Positions 1 through 7,502 of a stretch of DNA of 14,488 nucleotides are shown one piece after another. Under the pieces are notes generated by a model, which did not search any database, was not told the DNA's origin, and saw only the letters and a list, made by a program, of their open reading frames with translations. The stretch comes from an uncultured Actinomycetes bacterium (lineage in GTDB: Bacteria; Actinomycetota; Actinomycetes; S36-B12). The stretch spans positions 1 through 14,488 of the forward strand of contig CALGTB010000216.1 of assembly GCA_937902285.1 (NCBI GenBank). The letters run 5' to 3'. Position 1 is the first letter of the stretch. Each line of letters begins with the position of its first letter. A program made the position numbers and the translations under genes.

Positions 1-77
1 CGATCAACGCCGGTGCGGCCGCGGCCATCGCCATGCACGCCTGGGTGCGGCAGCACGAGTTCGGTCAGGTGCCGTGA
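1..77 (+). CDS. C-terminal end of a probable TrmH/SpoU-family RNA 2'-O-methyltransferase (5' end outside window)
   Basis: Reading from base 3, 24 codons lead to a TGA at 75-77. The peptide contains INAGAAAAIAMHAW and ends EFGQVP. An alanine-rich helix after S/D-(I/L)-N is the usual C-terminal knot helix of SpoU/TrmH methyltransferases, which use S-adenosylmethionine to methylate ribose 2'-OH in tRNA or rRNA. The position just before an fba-DUF3151-purA neighbourhood also fits, because many actinobacteria carry such a methyltransferase there. Only the last part is visible, so the SAM-binding motifs cannot be checked. The reading frame and stop are certain; the family call is moderate. The stop overlaps the start of the following transporter, which suggests translational coupling. 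Confidence 0.6.
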   Translation, partial: INAGAAAAIAMHAWVRQHEFGQVP

Positions 78-1300
78 TGGCGGTCAACCGGGCCCTGTGG
101 GGCAACGCCTACTACCGGCGCCTGTTCGGCGCCCGGACGATCAGCAACATCGGCAACGGGATCATGCCGATCGCCCTGGCGTTCGGCGTGCTCGAGCTCC
201 CCGGCGCTACGCCCACCTCGCTGAGCATCGTCCTCGCCGCGCAGGCGGTCCCCCTCGTCATCATGCTGCCCATCGGCGGAGTCGTGGCCGATCGCCTGGG
301 CCGGGCCCGCGTCATCGCCATCACGGACGTGATCCTGAGCGCGTTCGTGTTCACGGTGGCCGCGCTGTTCGCGACGGGCAACGCGACGATCCCGCTGCTC
401 GCGGGCCTGTCGTTCGTCATGGGCATCCTCAACGGGCTCTGGTGGCCGGCGATGAGCGGCCTGGTGCCCGACGTCATGGGCGACGACGAGAACCTGCAGC
501 CGGCGAACGCCTACATCAGCGTCGCGTCGAACGGCGGCCTCATCGCGGGCAACGCCATCGGGGGACTGCTCGTGGCGGCCTTCGGCAGCGGCGTCGCGAT
601 CGCCATCGACGCAACCACGTTCCTCATCGCCGGCCTGCTCGTGTTCACCTTCCGCCACGTGTCGAAGCCGAACGAGTCCGAGGAGTCGATGCTCGGCGAC
701 CTCGTCCACGGCTGGCGCGTGTTCACCTCTTTCAAGTGGGTATGGGTCGTCACGCTGGCGTTCAGCTTCATCGTCATGGTCCTGCGCGGAGCCGAGGAGG
801 TCATGGGCCCGGTCCTGGCGCTCGAGCGGTACGGCGGCGCCGCAGGGTGGGCCTTCGTCCTGGTGTGCATGTCGGCGGGCCTGCTCGTGGGGGCCGTCGT
901 GGGCTCCCGCATCCGGGTGCGCCGCCCCATGCTCTTCGGCATGCTCATCTGCCTCACGCTCCCGGTGTGGCTCGTCTGCCTCGCCTTCGCGCTTCCCATC
1001 GCGGTGGTCGCGGCCGGGGCCTTCGCGTGGGGGCTGGCGATCGAGCTCTTCATGGTGCTGTGGATGACGGCCCTGCAGACGCACGTGCCGCGCGAGGCCC
1101 TGTCGCGGGTCATGGCCTACGACGCCATGGGCTCGCTCATGTTCGGGCCGATCGGGCTCGCGCTCGCCGGGCCCCTCGTCGCCGTGGTGGGGCTGCAGGC
1201 GGGCTTCCTCGTGGCCGCGGCGGTCGCGCTCGTCGCGATCCTCGCGTCCCTGCTGTCGTCCTCGGTCCGGAATCTGCGCACTGTCACCCACATCGACTAA
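77..1300 (+). CDS. MFS transporter (exporter-like, 12-TM type)
   Basis: About 407 residues, almost entirely hydrophobic segments separated by short charged loops, the length and pattern of a 12-helix major facilitator permease in the plasma membrane. The motif A loop between TM2 and TM3 is visible as GGVVADRLGRARV (about residues 68-80 counting from the GTG at 74). A longer polar loop around RHVSKPNESEESMLGD separates the two six-helix halves. It resembles MFS_3/EntS-like exporters of drugs or siderophores, but substrate cannot be read from sequence. The start could be GTG at 74 (4-nt GTGA overlap with the upstream stop) or ATG at 77. I chose ATG because AGGTG at 67-71 lies five bases before it. 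It overlaps the methyltransferase stop, so the two are probably co-transcribed. The TAA stop lies inside a dyad repeat. Confidence 0.88.
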   Translation: MAVNRALWGNAYYRRLFGARTISNIGNGIMPIALAFGVLELPGATPTSLSIVLAAQAVPLVIMLPIGGVVADRLGRARVIAITDVILSAFVFTVAALFATGNATIPLLAGLSFVMGILNGLWWPAMSGLVPDVMGDDENLQPANAYISVASNGGLIAGNAIGGLLVAAFGSGVAIAIDATTFLIAGLLVFTFRHVSKPNESEESMLGDLVHGWRVFTSFKWVWVVTLAFSFIVMVLRGAEEVMGPVLALERYGGAAGWAFVLVCMSAGLLVGAVVGSRIRVRRPMLFGMLICLTLPVWLVCLAFALPIAVVAAGAFAWGLAIELFMVLWMTALQTHVPREALSRVMAYDAMGSLMFGPIGLALAGPLVAVVGLQAGFLVAAAVALVAILASLLSSSVRNLRTVTHID

Positions 1301-1316
1301 TCCCGTCCGATTAGTC
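1295..1316. repeat. Perfect inverted repeat GACTAATC-N6-GATTAGTC over the transporter stop codon
   Basis: Eight-base perfect arms at 1295-1302 and 1309-1316 flank a six-base spacer (CCGTCC). The left arm contains the TAA stop of the transporter. The arms are half A/T, unusual in this GC-rich sequence. No run of T follows, so it is not a standard intrinsic terminator; it could be an operator for a dimeric regulator or a weak transcript-end hairpin. Function is inferred only. Confidence 0.55.
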
Positions 1317-1349
1317 CTGTACGTGGCATCCCACCGCCCTGTAGTGAAA

Positions 1350-1369
1350 GGATGGGAGCGCTTACATCC
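1350..1369. promoter_or_regulatory. Operator-like imperfect palindrome upstream of fba (LacI-type appearance)
   Basis: The 20-base element reads GGATG-GG-AGCGCT-TA-CATCC: outer five-base arms and a six-base AGCGCT core are self-complementary, giving 16 of 20 symmetric positions. A palindrome with a central CG step is typical of LacI/GalR-family operators. It sits 24 bases before the fba start, where a bound repressor could block transcription initiation. No regulator gene is in the window and no convincing -10/-35 pair was found nearby, so the assignment is tentative. Confidence 0.4.
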
Positions 1370-1393
1370 GCCCGCTAGTTGCAGGAGTAACCG

Positions 1394-2416
<1,023 letters not shown>

Positions 2417-2417
2417 C

Positions 2418-2819
2418 GTGCTGGGCGAGAACCTGTTCGACGGGCCTCCGGCGACGCTGCTCCCGGAGGATCCCGCGTTCGCCGAGCTCGCAGGGGGTGC
2501 CGACGCCGACCAGGTCGTGCGGCGGCACCCCACCAGCTCGCTCGCATGGGCGGTCCTGAGCGATCAGGCGTGGGCCGACGGTGCCGTGGTGCCCTCCTAC
2601 GCGTTCGCGCGCGTGGGCTACCACCGCGGCCTCGACGCGCTGCGGCGCAACGGCTGGAAGGGCCATGGCCCGGTGCCGTGGTCGCACGAGCCGAATCAGG
2701 GCTTCCTGCGCTGCCTGCGATCGCTGGGCCGGGCCGCCGACGCGATCGGCGAGACCGACGAGGTCGTGCGCATCGGCGTGTTCATCGACGACTGCGACCC
2801 GTCGACCCCGCGCACCTGA
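2418..2819 (+). CDS. DUF3151 family protein
   Basis: A 133-residue protein of an actinobacterial family with no established function. The recognisable block is ARVGYHRGLDALRRNGWKG (about 64-82) followed by GPVPWSHEPNQGFLRCL (84-100), which is the conserved core, and HPTSSLAWAVL near residues 38-48. Family members usually follow fba, as here. The GTG start at 2418 is one base after the fba TAG and has no separate ribosome-binding site, so it depends on ribosomes finishing fba. There is no signal peptide or membrane segment, so it is probably cytosolic. The tight link to the aldolase suggests a role connected with fba, but this is inference only. Confidence 0.9.
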   Translation: MLGENLFDGPPATLLPEDPAFAELAGGADADQVVRRHPTSSLAWAVLSDQAWADGAVVPSYAFARVGYHRGLDALRRNGWKGHGPVPWSHEPNQGFLRCLRSLGRAADAIGETDEVVRIGVFIDDCDPSTPRT

Positions 2820-2836
2820 GTGCTGGCCGGCCCCCG

Positions 2837-3814
2837 ATGACCTCGGCACCCGCCATCGTCGTCGGGGGCGGCATCAGCGGCGTCGCCTGCGCGTCGGCGC
2901 TCGCGGCCGCGGGCATCCCCGCCCAGCTCCGCGAGCGCGCCCACCGGCTCGGCGGCCGCATGGCCTCGCGCACGCTCCGCGACACCGGCACGGCCTTCGA
3001 CGGCCGGGTCGTCGACATCGGGGCCTCCTACTTCACCGCGACGGACCCCGACTTCGCCGGCGTGGTGGCACTGCTCCAGGCCGAGGGCGTCGTTCGCCCG
3101 TGGACCAGTGGATTCCACGTTGCCGGTCCGGAGGGCATCGAGGGCGTGTCCGGCGGAGCGGTCCGCTACGCCGCGCCCCGCGGGCTCCGCAGTGTCGTCG
3201 AGGTGCTGGCCCGTGACCTGCCCGCGGTGAGCCTCGAGGCGCCGGTCGAGTCGGTGGTGGTCGACGGGTCGCACCTGACGATCGACGGCCTCCCCGCCGC
3301 CGCTGCTGCCCTGTGCATGCCGGCACCGCAGGCCCGTCGCATCTGCGACGTCCTGCCCGACGACCCCACCACGTGGGAGCCCGTGCTGGCGGTGACCTGC
3401 GTCTTCGAGCGGTCGTCGTGGATCGACATCGACGGCGTCTTCGTCAACGGCGACCCGGTCATCACGTGGATCGCCGACGACGGCAGCAGGCGCGGTGACG
3501 GAGCCCCGGTCCTCGTCGCACACGTCGACCCGGTGCTGTCGGCACGCCACCTGGGCGATCCGGCGACCGTGGTGCCGATGGCGGTCGCGGCCATCCAGCG
3601 CGTCCTCCAGGTGCGCGACTACCCGGACTGGGTCGACGTCCACCGCTGGTCGTACGCGAAGCCGCTGGCCTCGAGCCCGGAGCCCTTCTGGCTCGACGAC
3701 GGCACGTCCCTCGGCATGGCCGGCGACGCCTTCTCGGCCGGGCCGAAGGTCGAGTCGGCCTGGCTGGCCGGGCACCGCCTGGGTGCTGCGCTCGCCGCCC
3801 GTCTGGCCGACTAG
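2837..3814 (+). CDS. Renalase-like NAD(P)/FAD-dependent oxidoreductase
   Basis: A 325-residue flavoprotein. The N-terminus has the Rossmann dinucleotide motif VVGGGISG (8-15), followed by E33 and the RLGGRM stretch (37-42) typical of amine-oxidase/renalase-type FAD proteins. DIGASYFTATDPDF (60-73) matches the substrate-side block of predicted NAD/FAD oxidoreductases of the COG3380 kind. GMAGDAFSAGPKVESAW (293-309) is the C-terminal FAD-binding block. The frame stays open far upstream, but the ATG at 2837 is chosen because it is 17 bases after the DUF3151 stop and directly precedes the Rossmann strand. Eukaryotic renalase oxidises aberrant dihydro-forms of NAD(P)H and bacterial relatives do the same in vitro, but the substrate here is unknown. 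It sits between DUF3151 and purA. Confidence 0.85.
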   Translation: MTSAPAIVVGGGISGVACASALAAAGIPAQLRERAHRLGGRMASRTLRDTGTAFDGRVVDIGASYFTATDPDFAGVVALLQAEGVVRPWTSGFHVAGPEGIEGVSGGAVRYAAPRGLRSVVEVLARDLPAVSLEAPVESVVVDGSHLTIDGLPAAAAALCMPAPQARRICDVLPDDPTTWEPVLAVTCVFERSSWIDIDGVFVNGDPVITWIADDGSRRGDGAPVLVAHVDPVLSARHLGDPATVVPMAVAAIQRVLQVRDYPDWVDVHRWSYAKPLASSPEPFWLDDGTSLGMAGDAFSAGPKVESAWLAGHRLGAALAARLAD

Positions 3815-3815
3815 A

Positions 3816-3821
3816 TAGCCT
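3816..3821 (+). promoter_or_regulatory. Probable -10 element of a leaderless purA promoter (TAGCCT)
   Basis: TAGCCT fits the actinobacterial -10 form TANNNT and ends six bases before the purA ATG, the spacing expected when transcription starts at the start codon itself. No purine-rich ribosome-binding site exists between it and the ATG (GTCCCC), which also favours a leaderless message. A clear -35 was not found. It overlaps the end of the upstream oxidoreductase gene. Confidence 0.55.
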
Positions 3822-3827
3822 GTCCCC

Positions 3828-5111
3828 ATGCCAGCGATCGTCCTTGTGGGCGCCCAGTGGGGCGACGAAGGCAAGGGAAAGGCCACGGACCTCCTCGGGG
3901 GGCGCGTCGACTACGTCGTGCGCTACCAGGGCGGCAACAACGCCGGCCACACGGTGGTGATCGGCGACCAGAAGTTCGCCCTCCACCTGCTGCCGAGCGG
4001 CATCCTCACCCCCTCCGTGGTTCCGGTCATCGGCAACGGCGTGGTCATCGATCCCGCGGTGCTTCTCGAGGAGATGGCCGGGCTGAACGCCCGGGGCATC
4101 GACACGTCGAAGCTGGTCATCAGCGCGAACGCCCACCTCATCACGCCCTACCACGTCACCCTCGACAAGGTCACCGAGCGCTTCCTCGGCAAGGCCAAGC
4201 TCGGCACGACCGGCCGGGGCATCGGCCCCACCTACAGCGACAAGATCGCCCGCATCGGCATCCGGGTCCAGGACCTCTTCGACCCCTCGATCCTGCGCCA
4301 GAAGGTCGAGGGAGCCCTCGAGGGCAAGAACCAGGTGCTCGTCAAGGTCTACAACCGCCGCACCCTCGACGTCGACGCGATCGTCGAGCAGCTTCTCGAG
4401 TACGCCGACGTCCTGCGTCCCTACGTCGCCGACACCGCCCTCCTGCTCAACAACGCGCTCGACGACGGCAAGGTGGTGCTGCTCGAGGGTGGGCAGGGAA
4501 CGCTGCTCGACGTCGACCATGGCACCTACCCCTTCGTGACCTCGAGCAACCCCACCGCGGGCGGGGCGTGCACGGGCAGCGGCATCGGGCCGACGCGCAT
4601 CACCCGGGTCGTCGGGATCCTGAAGGCCTACACGACCCGCGTCGGATCGGGCCCGTTCCCCACCGAGCTCCTCGATGACGACGGCGAGCGCCTGCGCGTG
4701 ATCGGCGGCGAGCGCGGCGTCACCACCGGACGCCCGCGTCGATGCGGCTGGTTCGACGCACCGATCGCGCGGTTCGCGAGCCGGGTCAACGGGCTCACCG
4801 ACATCTTCCTGACCAAGCTCGACGTGCTCACCGGCTGGGAGCACATCCCGGTCTGCGTCGCCTACGACGTCGACGGCGTCCGCAGCGACGAGGTCCCCAT
4901 GACCCAGACCGAGTTCCACCACGCCAAGCCCGTCTACGAGTACCTGCCGGGCTGGAGCCAGGACATCTCCGAGGCGCGCGAGCTGTCCGACCTGCCTGCG
5001 AACGCTCAGGCCTACGTGCGGTTCCTGCAGGACGTGTCGGGTGCGCGCATCAGCGCGATCGGCGTCGGCCAGGACCGCGACGCGACGATCACCATCCACG
5101 ACCTCATCTGA
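3828..5111 (+). CDS. purA: Adenylosuccinate synthetase
   Basis: Cytosolic enzyme that joins IMP and aspartate using GTP to form adenylosuccinate, the first committed step to AMP. At 427 residues it has normal bacterial length. The GTP/IMP loop GAQWGDEGKGK (8-18) has catalytic Asp13, and NNAGHT has catalytic His41. TTGRGIGPTYSDK and the late TTGRPRRCGWFDAP block bind IMP and substrate. No key residue is missing. The start at ATG 3828 is fixed by the family N-terminus. It lies 13 bases after the oxidoreductase, with a TAGCCT -10 element six bases upstream and no ribosome-binding site, so it probably has its own leaderless transcript. The product feeds PurB, also encoded in this window. Confidence 0.98.
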   Translation: MPAIVLVGAQWGDEGKGKATDLLGGRVDYVVRYQGGNNAGHTVVIGDQKFALHLLPSGILTPSVVPVIGNGVVIDPAVLLEEMAGLNARGIDTSKLVISANAHLITPYHVTLDKVTERFLGKAKLGTTGRGIGPTYSDKIARIGIRVQDLFDPSILRQKVEGALEGKNQVLVKVYNRRTLDVDAIVEQLLEYADVLRPYVADTALLLNNALDDGKVVLLEGGQGTLLDVDHGTYPFVTSSNPTAGGACTGSGIGPTRITRVVGILKAYTTRVGSGPFPTELLDDDGERLRVIGGERGVTTGRPRRCGWFDAPIARFASRVNGLTDIFLTKLDVLTGWEHIPVCVAYDVDGVRSDEVPMTQTEFHHAKPVYEYLPGWSQDISEARELSDLPANAQAYVRFLQDVSGARISAIGVGQDRDATITIHDLI

Positions 5112-5119
5112 CCTGGGCC

Positions 5120-6181
5120 ATGAGATTCCGGCCCGCGACGGCTGCCGATCAGGCGACGATCATCGCGGTGATGCCCGACTGGTGGGGCGGGCGCGACATC
5201 ACCGCCCTGCTCCAGCCGCTGTTCCTGGCCCACTTCGCCTCCACCAGCCTGATCGCCGAGGACGATGCCGGGTCGATGGCCGGCTTCCTCGTGGGGTTCC
5301 CGTCGGTCGACGATCCTCGGGACGCGTACGTCCACTTCATCGGGGTGCGGCCCGACCAGCGCGGCTCGGGCCTGGGTCGCGAGCTGCATGAGCGGTTCGC
5401 GTCGGCGATGGCCGACCGTGGCGTCACGACGGTGCGCTGCGTGACGAATCCGATCAACGCGGCCTCCATCGCGTTCCACCAGGAGATCGGGTTCGAGATC
5501 GAGTCGACCGACCCGGACTATGTGCACTTCGTCCGTCGGCTCCCCGAGAGCCGGCGCGGGCTCGTCGACCCGCGTCCCGATGACACCGCGTGGCCGACGG
5601 CCCTCTGGCCGGCGCCGGAGGACACGGTGCTCGTGGGCCGGCACGTGTCCCTGACGCCGTCCACGCCGGCGGATGCCGACGAGCTCTTCGCCGCGCTCGA
5701 CGACGATGCAGCCTGGGCCCATGTGCGCGGCCGGCCGGCCACCCCGGCCGAGCTCGCCGCGACCCTCGAGGCCGCGCGGACCGGCGGCCGCTGGCCGTGG
5801 ACGGTGCGCCGGGCCGGCGCCGTCGTCGGCACGACCTCCTTCCTCGAGGTGTCGCCCGTCGATGCACGCCTGGAGATCGGCTTCACGCTCTACGCGCCCT
5901 CGGTCTGGGGCACGGAGGTCAACCCCGAGTGCAAGCTGCTGCTCATGACGTGGGCCTTCGAGGAGGCCGGCATGGGACGTGTGCAGCTGAAGACCGACAT
6001 CCGCAACGCGCGCAGCCAGGCGGCGATCGCGAAGCTCGGTGCGCAGTACGAGGGCATCCTGCGCCGCTACCAGCGACGCCAGGACGGGTCGGTGCGCGAC
6101 ACGGTGCTCTACTCGGTGACGGCCGAGGAGTGGCCCGCCGTGAAGGCCGGGCTGCGTCAGCGCCTCGGCCTACCGGGCTGA
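5120..6181 (+). CDS. Tandem GNAT acetyltransferase fusion (GNAT + RimJ/RimL-like domain)
   Basis: A 353-residue protein with two acetyl-CoA-dependent N-acetyltransferase domains in one uninterrupted frame. Domain 1 (about 1-140) has GVRPDQRGSGLGREL (75-89), whose Q/RxxGxG/A pattern binds acetyl-CoA, and NPINAASIAFHQEIGF (110-125). Domain 2 (about 168-353) is RimJ/RimL-like: LEIGFTLYAPSVWG (251-264), VNPECKLLLMTWAFE (267-281), and TDIRNARSQAAIAKLGA (292-308) followed by RDTVLYSV. A proline-rich linker near 141-168 joins them. The ATG at 5120 is eight bases after the purA stop. Mycothiol synthase is also a double GNAT, but its second domain is not RimJ-like, so I do not call it that. Substrates are unknown. 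Confidence 0.85.
   Translation: MRFRPATAADQATIIAVMPDWWGGRDITALLQPLFLAHFASTSLIAEDDAGSMAGFLVGFPSVDDPRDAYVHFIGVRPDQRGSGLGRELHERFASAMADRGVTTVRCVTNPINAASIAFHQEIGFEIESTDPDYVHFVRRLPESRRGLVDPRPDDTAWPTALWPAPEDTVLVGRHVSLTPSTPADADELFAALDDDAAWAHVRGRPATPAELAATLEAARTGGRWPWTVRRAGAVVGTTSFLEVSPVDARLEIGFTLYAPSVWGTEVNPECKLLLMTWAFEEAGMGRVQLKTDIRNARSQAAIAKLGAQYEGILRRYQRRQDGSVRDTVLYSVTAEEWPAVKAGLRQRLGLPG
5617..5629 (+). promoter_or_regulatory. Possible internal translation start inside the tandem GNAT gene
   Basis: GGAGG at 5617-5621 stands five bases before an in-frame GTG at 5627 (codon 170), exactly where the second acetyltransferase domain begins. Initiation there would give a stand-alone 184-residue RimJ/RimL-like protein. 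The GGAGG may simply reflect Pro-Glu-Asp codons, so this is a hypothesis. Confidence 0.3.
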
Positions 6182-6183
6182 CG

Positions 6184-6864
6184 GTGGCGCCCGCTGCCGC
6201 CGTCGGCTTCGACCTCGACGGAACGCTCTTCGACCACGAGGGCGCGGCGCGTGCCGCCATCGCCGACTTCGTCACGCACCGTGACTGGCCCGTGGCCGAC
6301 GACACGCCAGACCGGTGGATGGCACTCGAGCGGATGCACTTCGGCGACTACGCCCGTGGACTCATCGGCTTCCAGGAGCAGCGGCGCCGGCGGATGGCAG
6401 ATCTGGTGCGGGCCCTGGGGATCGATGCCGACCCCAGCGGCATCGACGGTCTGTTCGAGGACTACTTCGCGCACTACCGGGAGAACTGGGCCGCGTATCC
6501 GGACGCGATCCCGGCACTGGACCTGCTTGCCGATCGTGGATTGGCGCTGGGCGTGCTGACGAACGGCCAGCACGAGCTGCAGACCCGCAAGCTCGAGCGG
6601 CTGGGGATCCTCGACCGGTTCGACGTCATGCTGGCGGCCAGCGAACTGCCGGAGTTCAAGCCGCACGCCGCCGCGTTCGACGCCCTGTGCCGTGCGCTCG
6701 GCGTGGGCGCGTCGGAGGTGGTGTTCGTCGGCGACGACCTCGAGGCGGACGTCGCCGGTGCTGCGGCGGCTGGCCTCCGGGCCGTGTGGATCGATCGTGA
6801 TGCGGCTGGCGGGGCTCCGGACGGAGTGACCGTGGTCGCCTCTCTCGTCGAGCTGGCAACGTGA
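6184..6864 (+). CDS. HAD-superfamily hydrolase (subfamily IA phosphatase-like)
   Basis: A 226-residue cytosolic phosphatase-like protein. Motif I is FDLDGTLF with nucleophile Asp10 and acid/base Asp12; motif II is LTNG with Thr126; motif III is the lysine of EFKPHAAAF (Lys159); motif IV is VFVGDDLEADV with Asp184 and Asp185. The helical insert between motif I and II (about 20-110) is a C1 cap, as in phosphoglycolate-phosphatase and YjjG-type enzymes. All catalytic residues are present; substrate is unknown. The GTG start at 6184 is two bases after the GNAT stop and just before the first beta strand; the frame is open further upstream, but that would overlap the GNAT gene. It probably belongs to the purA-GNAT-HAD transcript. 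Its TGA overlaps the next gene's GTG. Confidence 0.88.
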   Translation: MAPAAAVGFDLDGTLFDHEGAARAAIADFVTHRDWPVADDTPDRWMALERMHFGDYARGLIGFQEQRRRRMADLVRALGIDADPSGIDGLFEDYFAHYRENWAAYPDAIPALDLLADRGLALGVLTNGQHELQTRKLERLGILDRFDVMLAASELPEFKPHAAAFDALCRALGVGASEVVFVGDDLEADVAGAAAAGLRAVWIDRDAAGGAPDGVTVVASLVELAT

Positions 6865-7457
6865 GGGTGTTCCTGGCCGGAGCAACCGGGGTCATCGGTC
6901 GCCGCCTGGTTCCGCTGATGCTCGCCGAGGGGCATGTCGTGGCAGGCATGACCCGCAACCCGGACTCAGCCAGGGCCCTCGATGCCCTCGGCGCTCAACC
7001 CCTCGTCTGCGACGCCTACGACGCGGATGCGCTGACGCGCCATGTCGTGGGATTCGCTCCTGATCTCGTCATGAGTCAGCTGACCGACCTGCCCGACGAT
7101 GCTCGGGAGGTCAGGGACTACTACGCATCCGGCGCCATCGAGCGAATTCGACTCGAGGGAGGGAGGAACCTCCTCAATGCCGCGACTGCTGCGGGTGCAC
7201 GTGGATTCGTCTTCCAGAGCATCGCCTTCGAGCCGATTCCCCGCACAGCTGAGGAACCCGTGCTGGCGGCGGGTGGCACGGTGCTGCGGTACGGGCGCTT
7301 CTACGGGCCCGACACCTACGACGAGCAGTACCCCCAGCAACCACCTCGCATCCACGTGGACGATGCCGCACGCCGCACGATGGAGTTCCTCGCCAGCGGA
7401 CTCGGAATCATCGAGATCGTGGAGAGCCCACCGCCGACGGAGCCCGCCCTGCTCTGA
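6861..7457 (+). CDS. Short, possibly degenerate NAD(P)-dependent SDR-type oxidoreductase
   Basis: A 198-residue protein with an intact N-terminal Rossmann motif FLAGATGVIGRR (4-15), then RIRLEGGRNLLNAA (96-109), FQSIAFE (118-124), VLRYGRFYGP (141-150) and IHVDDAARRT (164-173), all blocks of atypical/extended short-chain dehydrogenases of the epimerase/NmrA kind. Those proteins are normally near 280-320 residues. Here the stretches between FEPIPRTAEEP and the LRYG block, and between YGP and IHVDD, are shorter than usual, and the usual C-terminal part after the IVE strand is gone. No catalytic Tyr is seen after QSIAF. Base composition looks lower in GC than neighbouring genes. It starts at GTG 6861 in a 4-nt overlap with the HAD gene. 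It may be a decaying gene or a minimal NAD-binding protein; I cannot tell which. Confidence 0.65.
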   Translation: MRVFLAGATGVIGRRLVPLMLAEGHVVAGMTRNPDSARALDALGAQPLVCDAYDADALTRHVVGFAPDLVMSQLTDLPDDAREVRDYYASGAIERIRLEGGRNLLNAATAAGARGFVFQSIAFEPIPRTAEEPVLAAGGTVLRYGRFYGPDTYDEQYPQQPPRIHVDDAARRTMEFLASGLGIIEIVESPPPTEPALL

Positions 7458-7487
7458 ATTGTCCGAAACAATCCGACGTTCTCGGAT
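7458..7487. promoter_or_regulatory. Operator-like cluster: three TCCGA half-sites at 10-base spacing
   Basis: TCCGA occurs at 7462-7466 and 7472-7476, and its complement TCGGA at 7482-7486: three half-sites exactly one helical turn apart. The last two form the inverted repeat ATCCGA-N5-TCGGAT (7471-7487), and ATTGT-N5-ACAAT (7458-7472) overlaps on the left. The cluster lies just upstream of a candidate -10 for the aminotransferase, a place where an activator or repressor could bind. The regulator is unknown. Confidence 0.4.
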
Positions 7488-7502
7488 GGTGGTGAGGGCG
7501 AC

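Noticed and set aside
13..1314. Forward open frame overlapping the MFS transporter in another frame
   Set aside because: Arg/Pro/Gly/His-rich composition without domains; the transporter frame has clear membrane segments and an MFS motif.
2546..2836. Upstream extension of the FAD oxidoreductase frame
   Set aside because: It would overlap nearly all of the second half of DUF3151, is arginine-rich, and the Rossmann motif begins only after the ATG at 2837.
3462..5099. Long open frame on the reverse strand antisense to purA (over 500 codons)
   Set aside because: It mirrors purA codons in GC-rich DNA, has low-complexity Asp/Val/Arg/Gly-rich translation and no recognisable domain. purA on the other strand is certain.
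5120..6181. Identification of the tandem GNAT as mycothiol synthase (mshD)
   Set aside because: The second domain has RimJ/RimL-type blocks (LEIGF, TDIRNARSQ, RDTVLYSV) rather than a second MshD-type domain, and no mycothiol gene is nearby.
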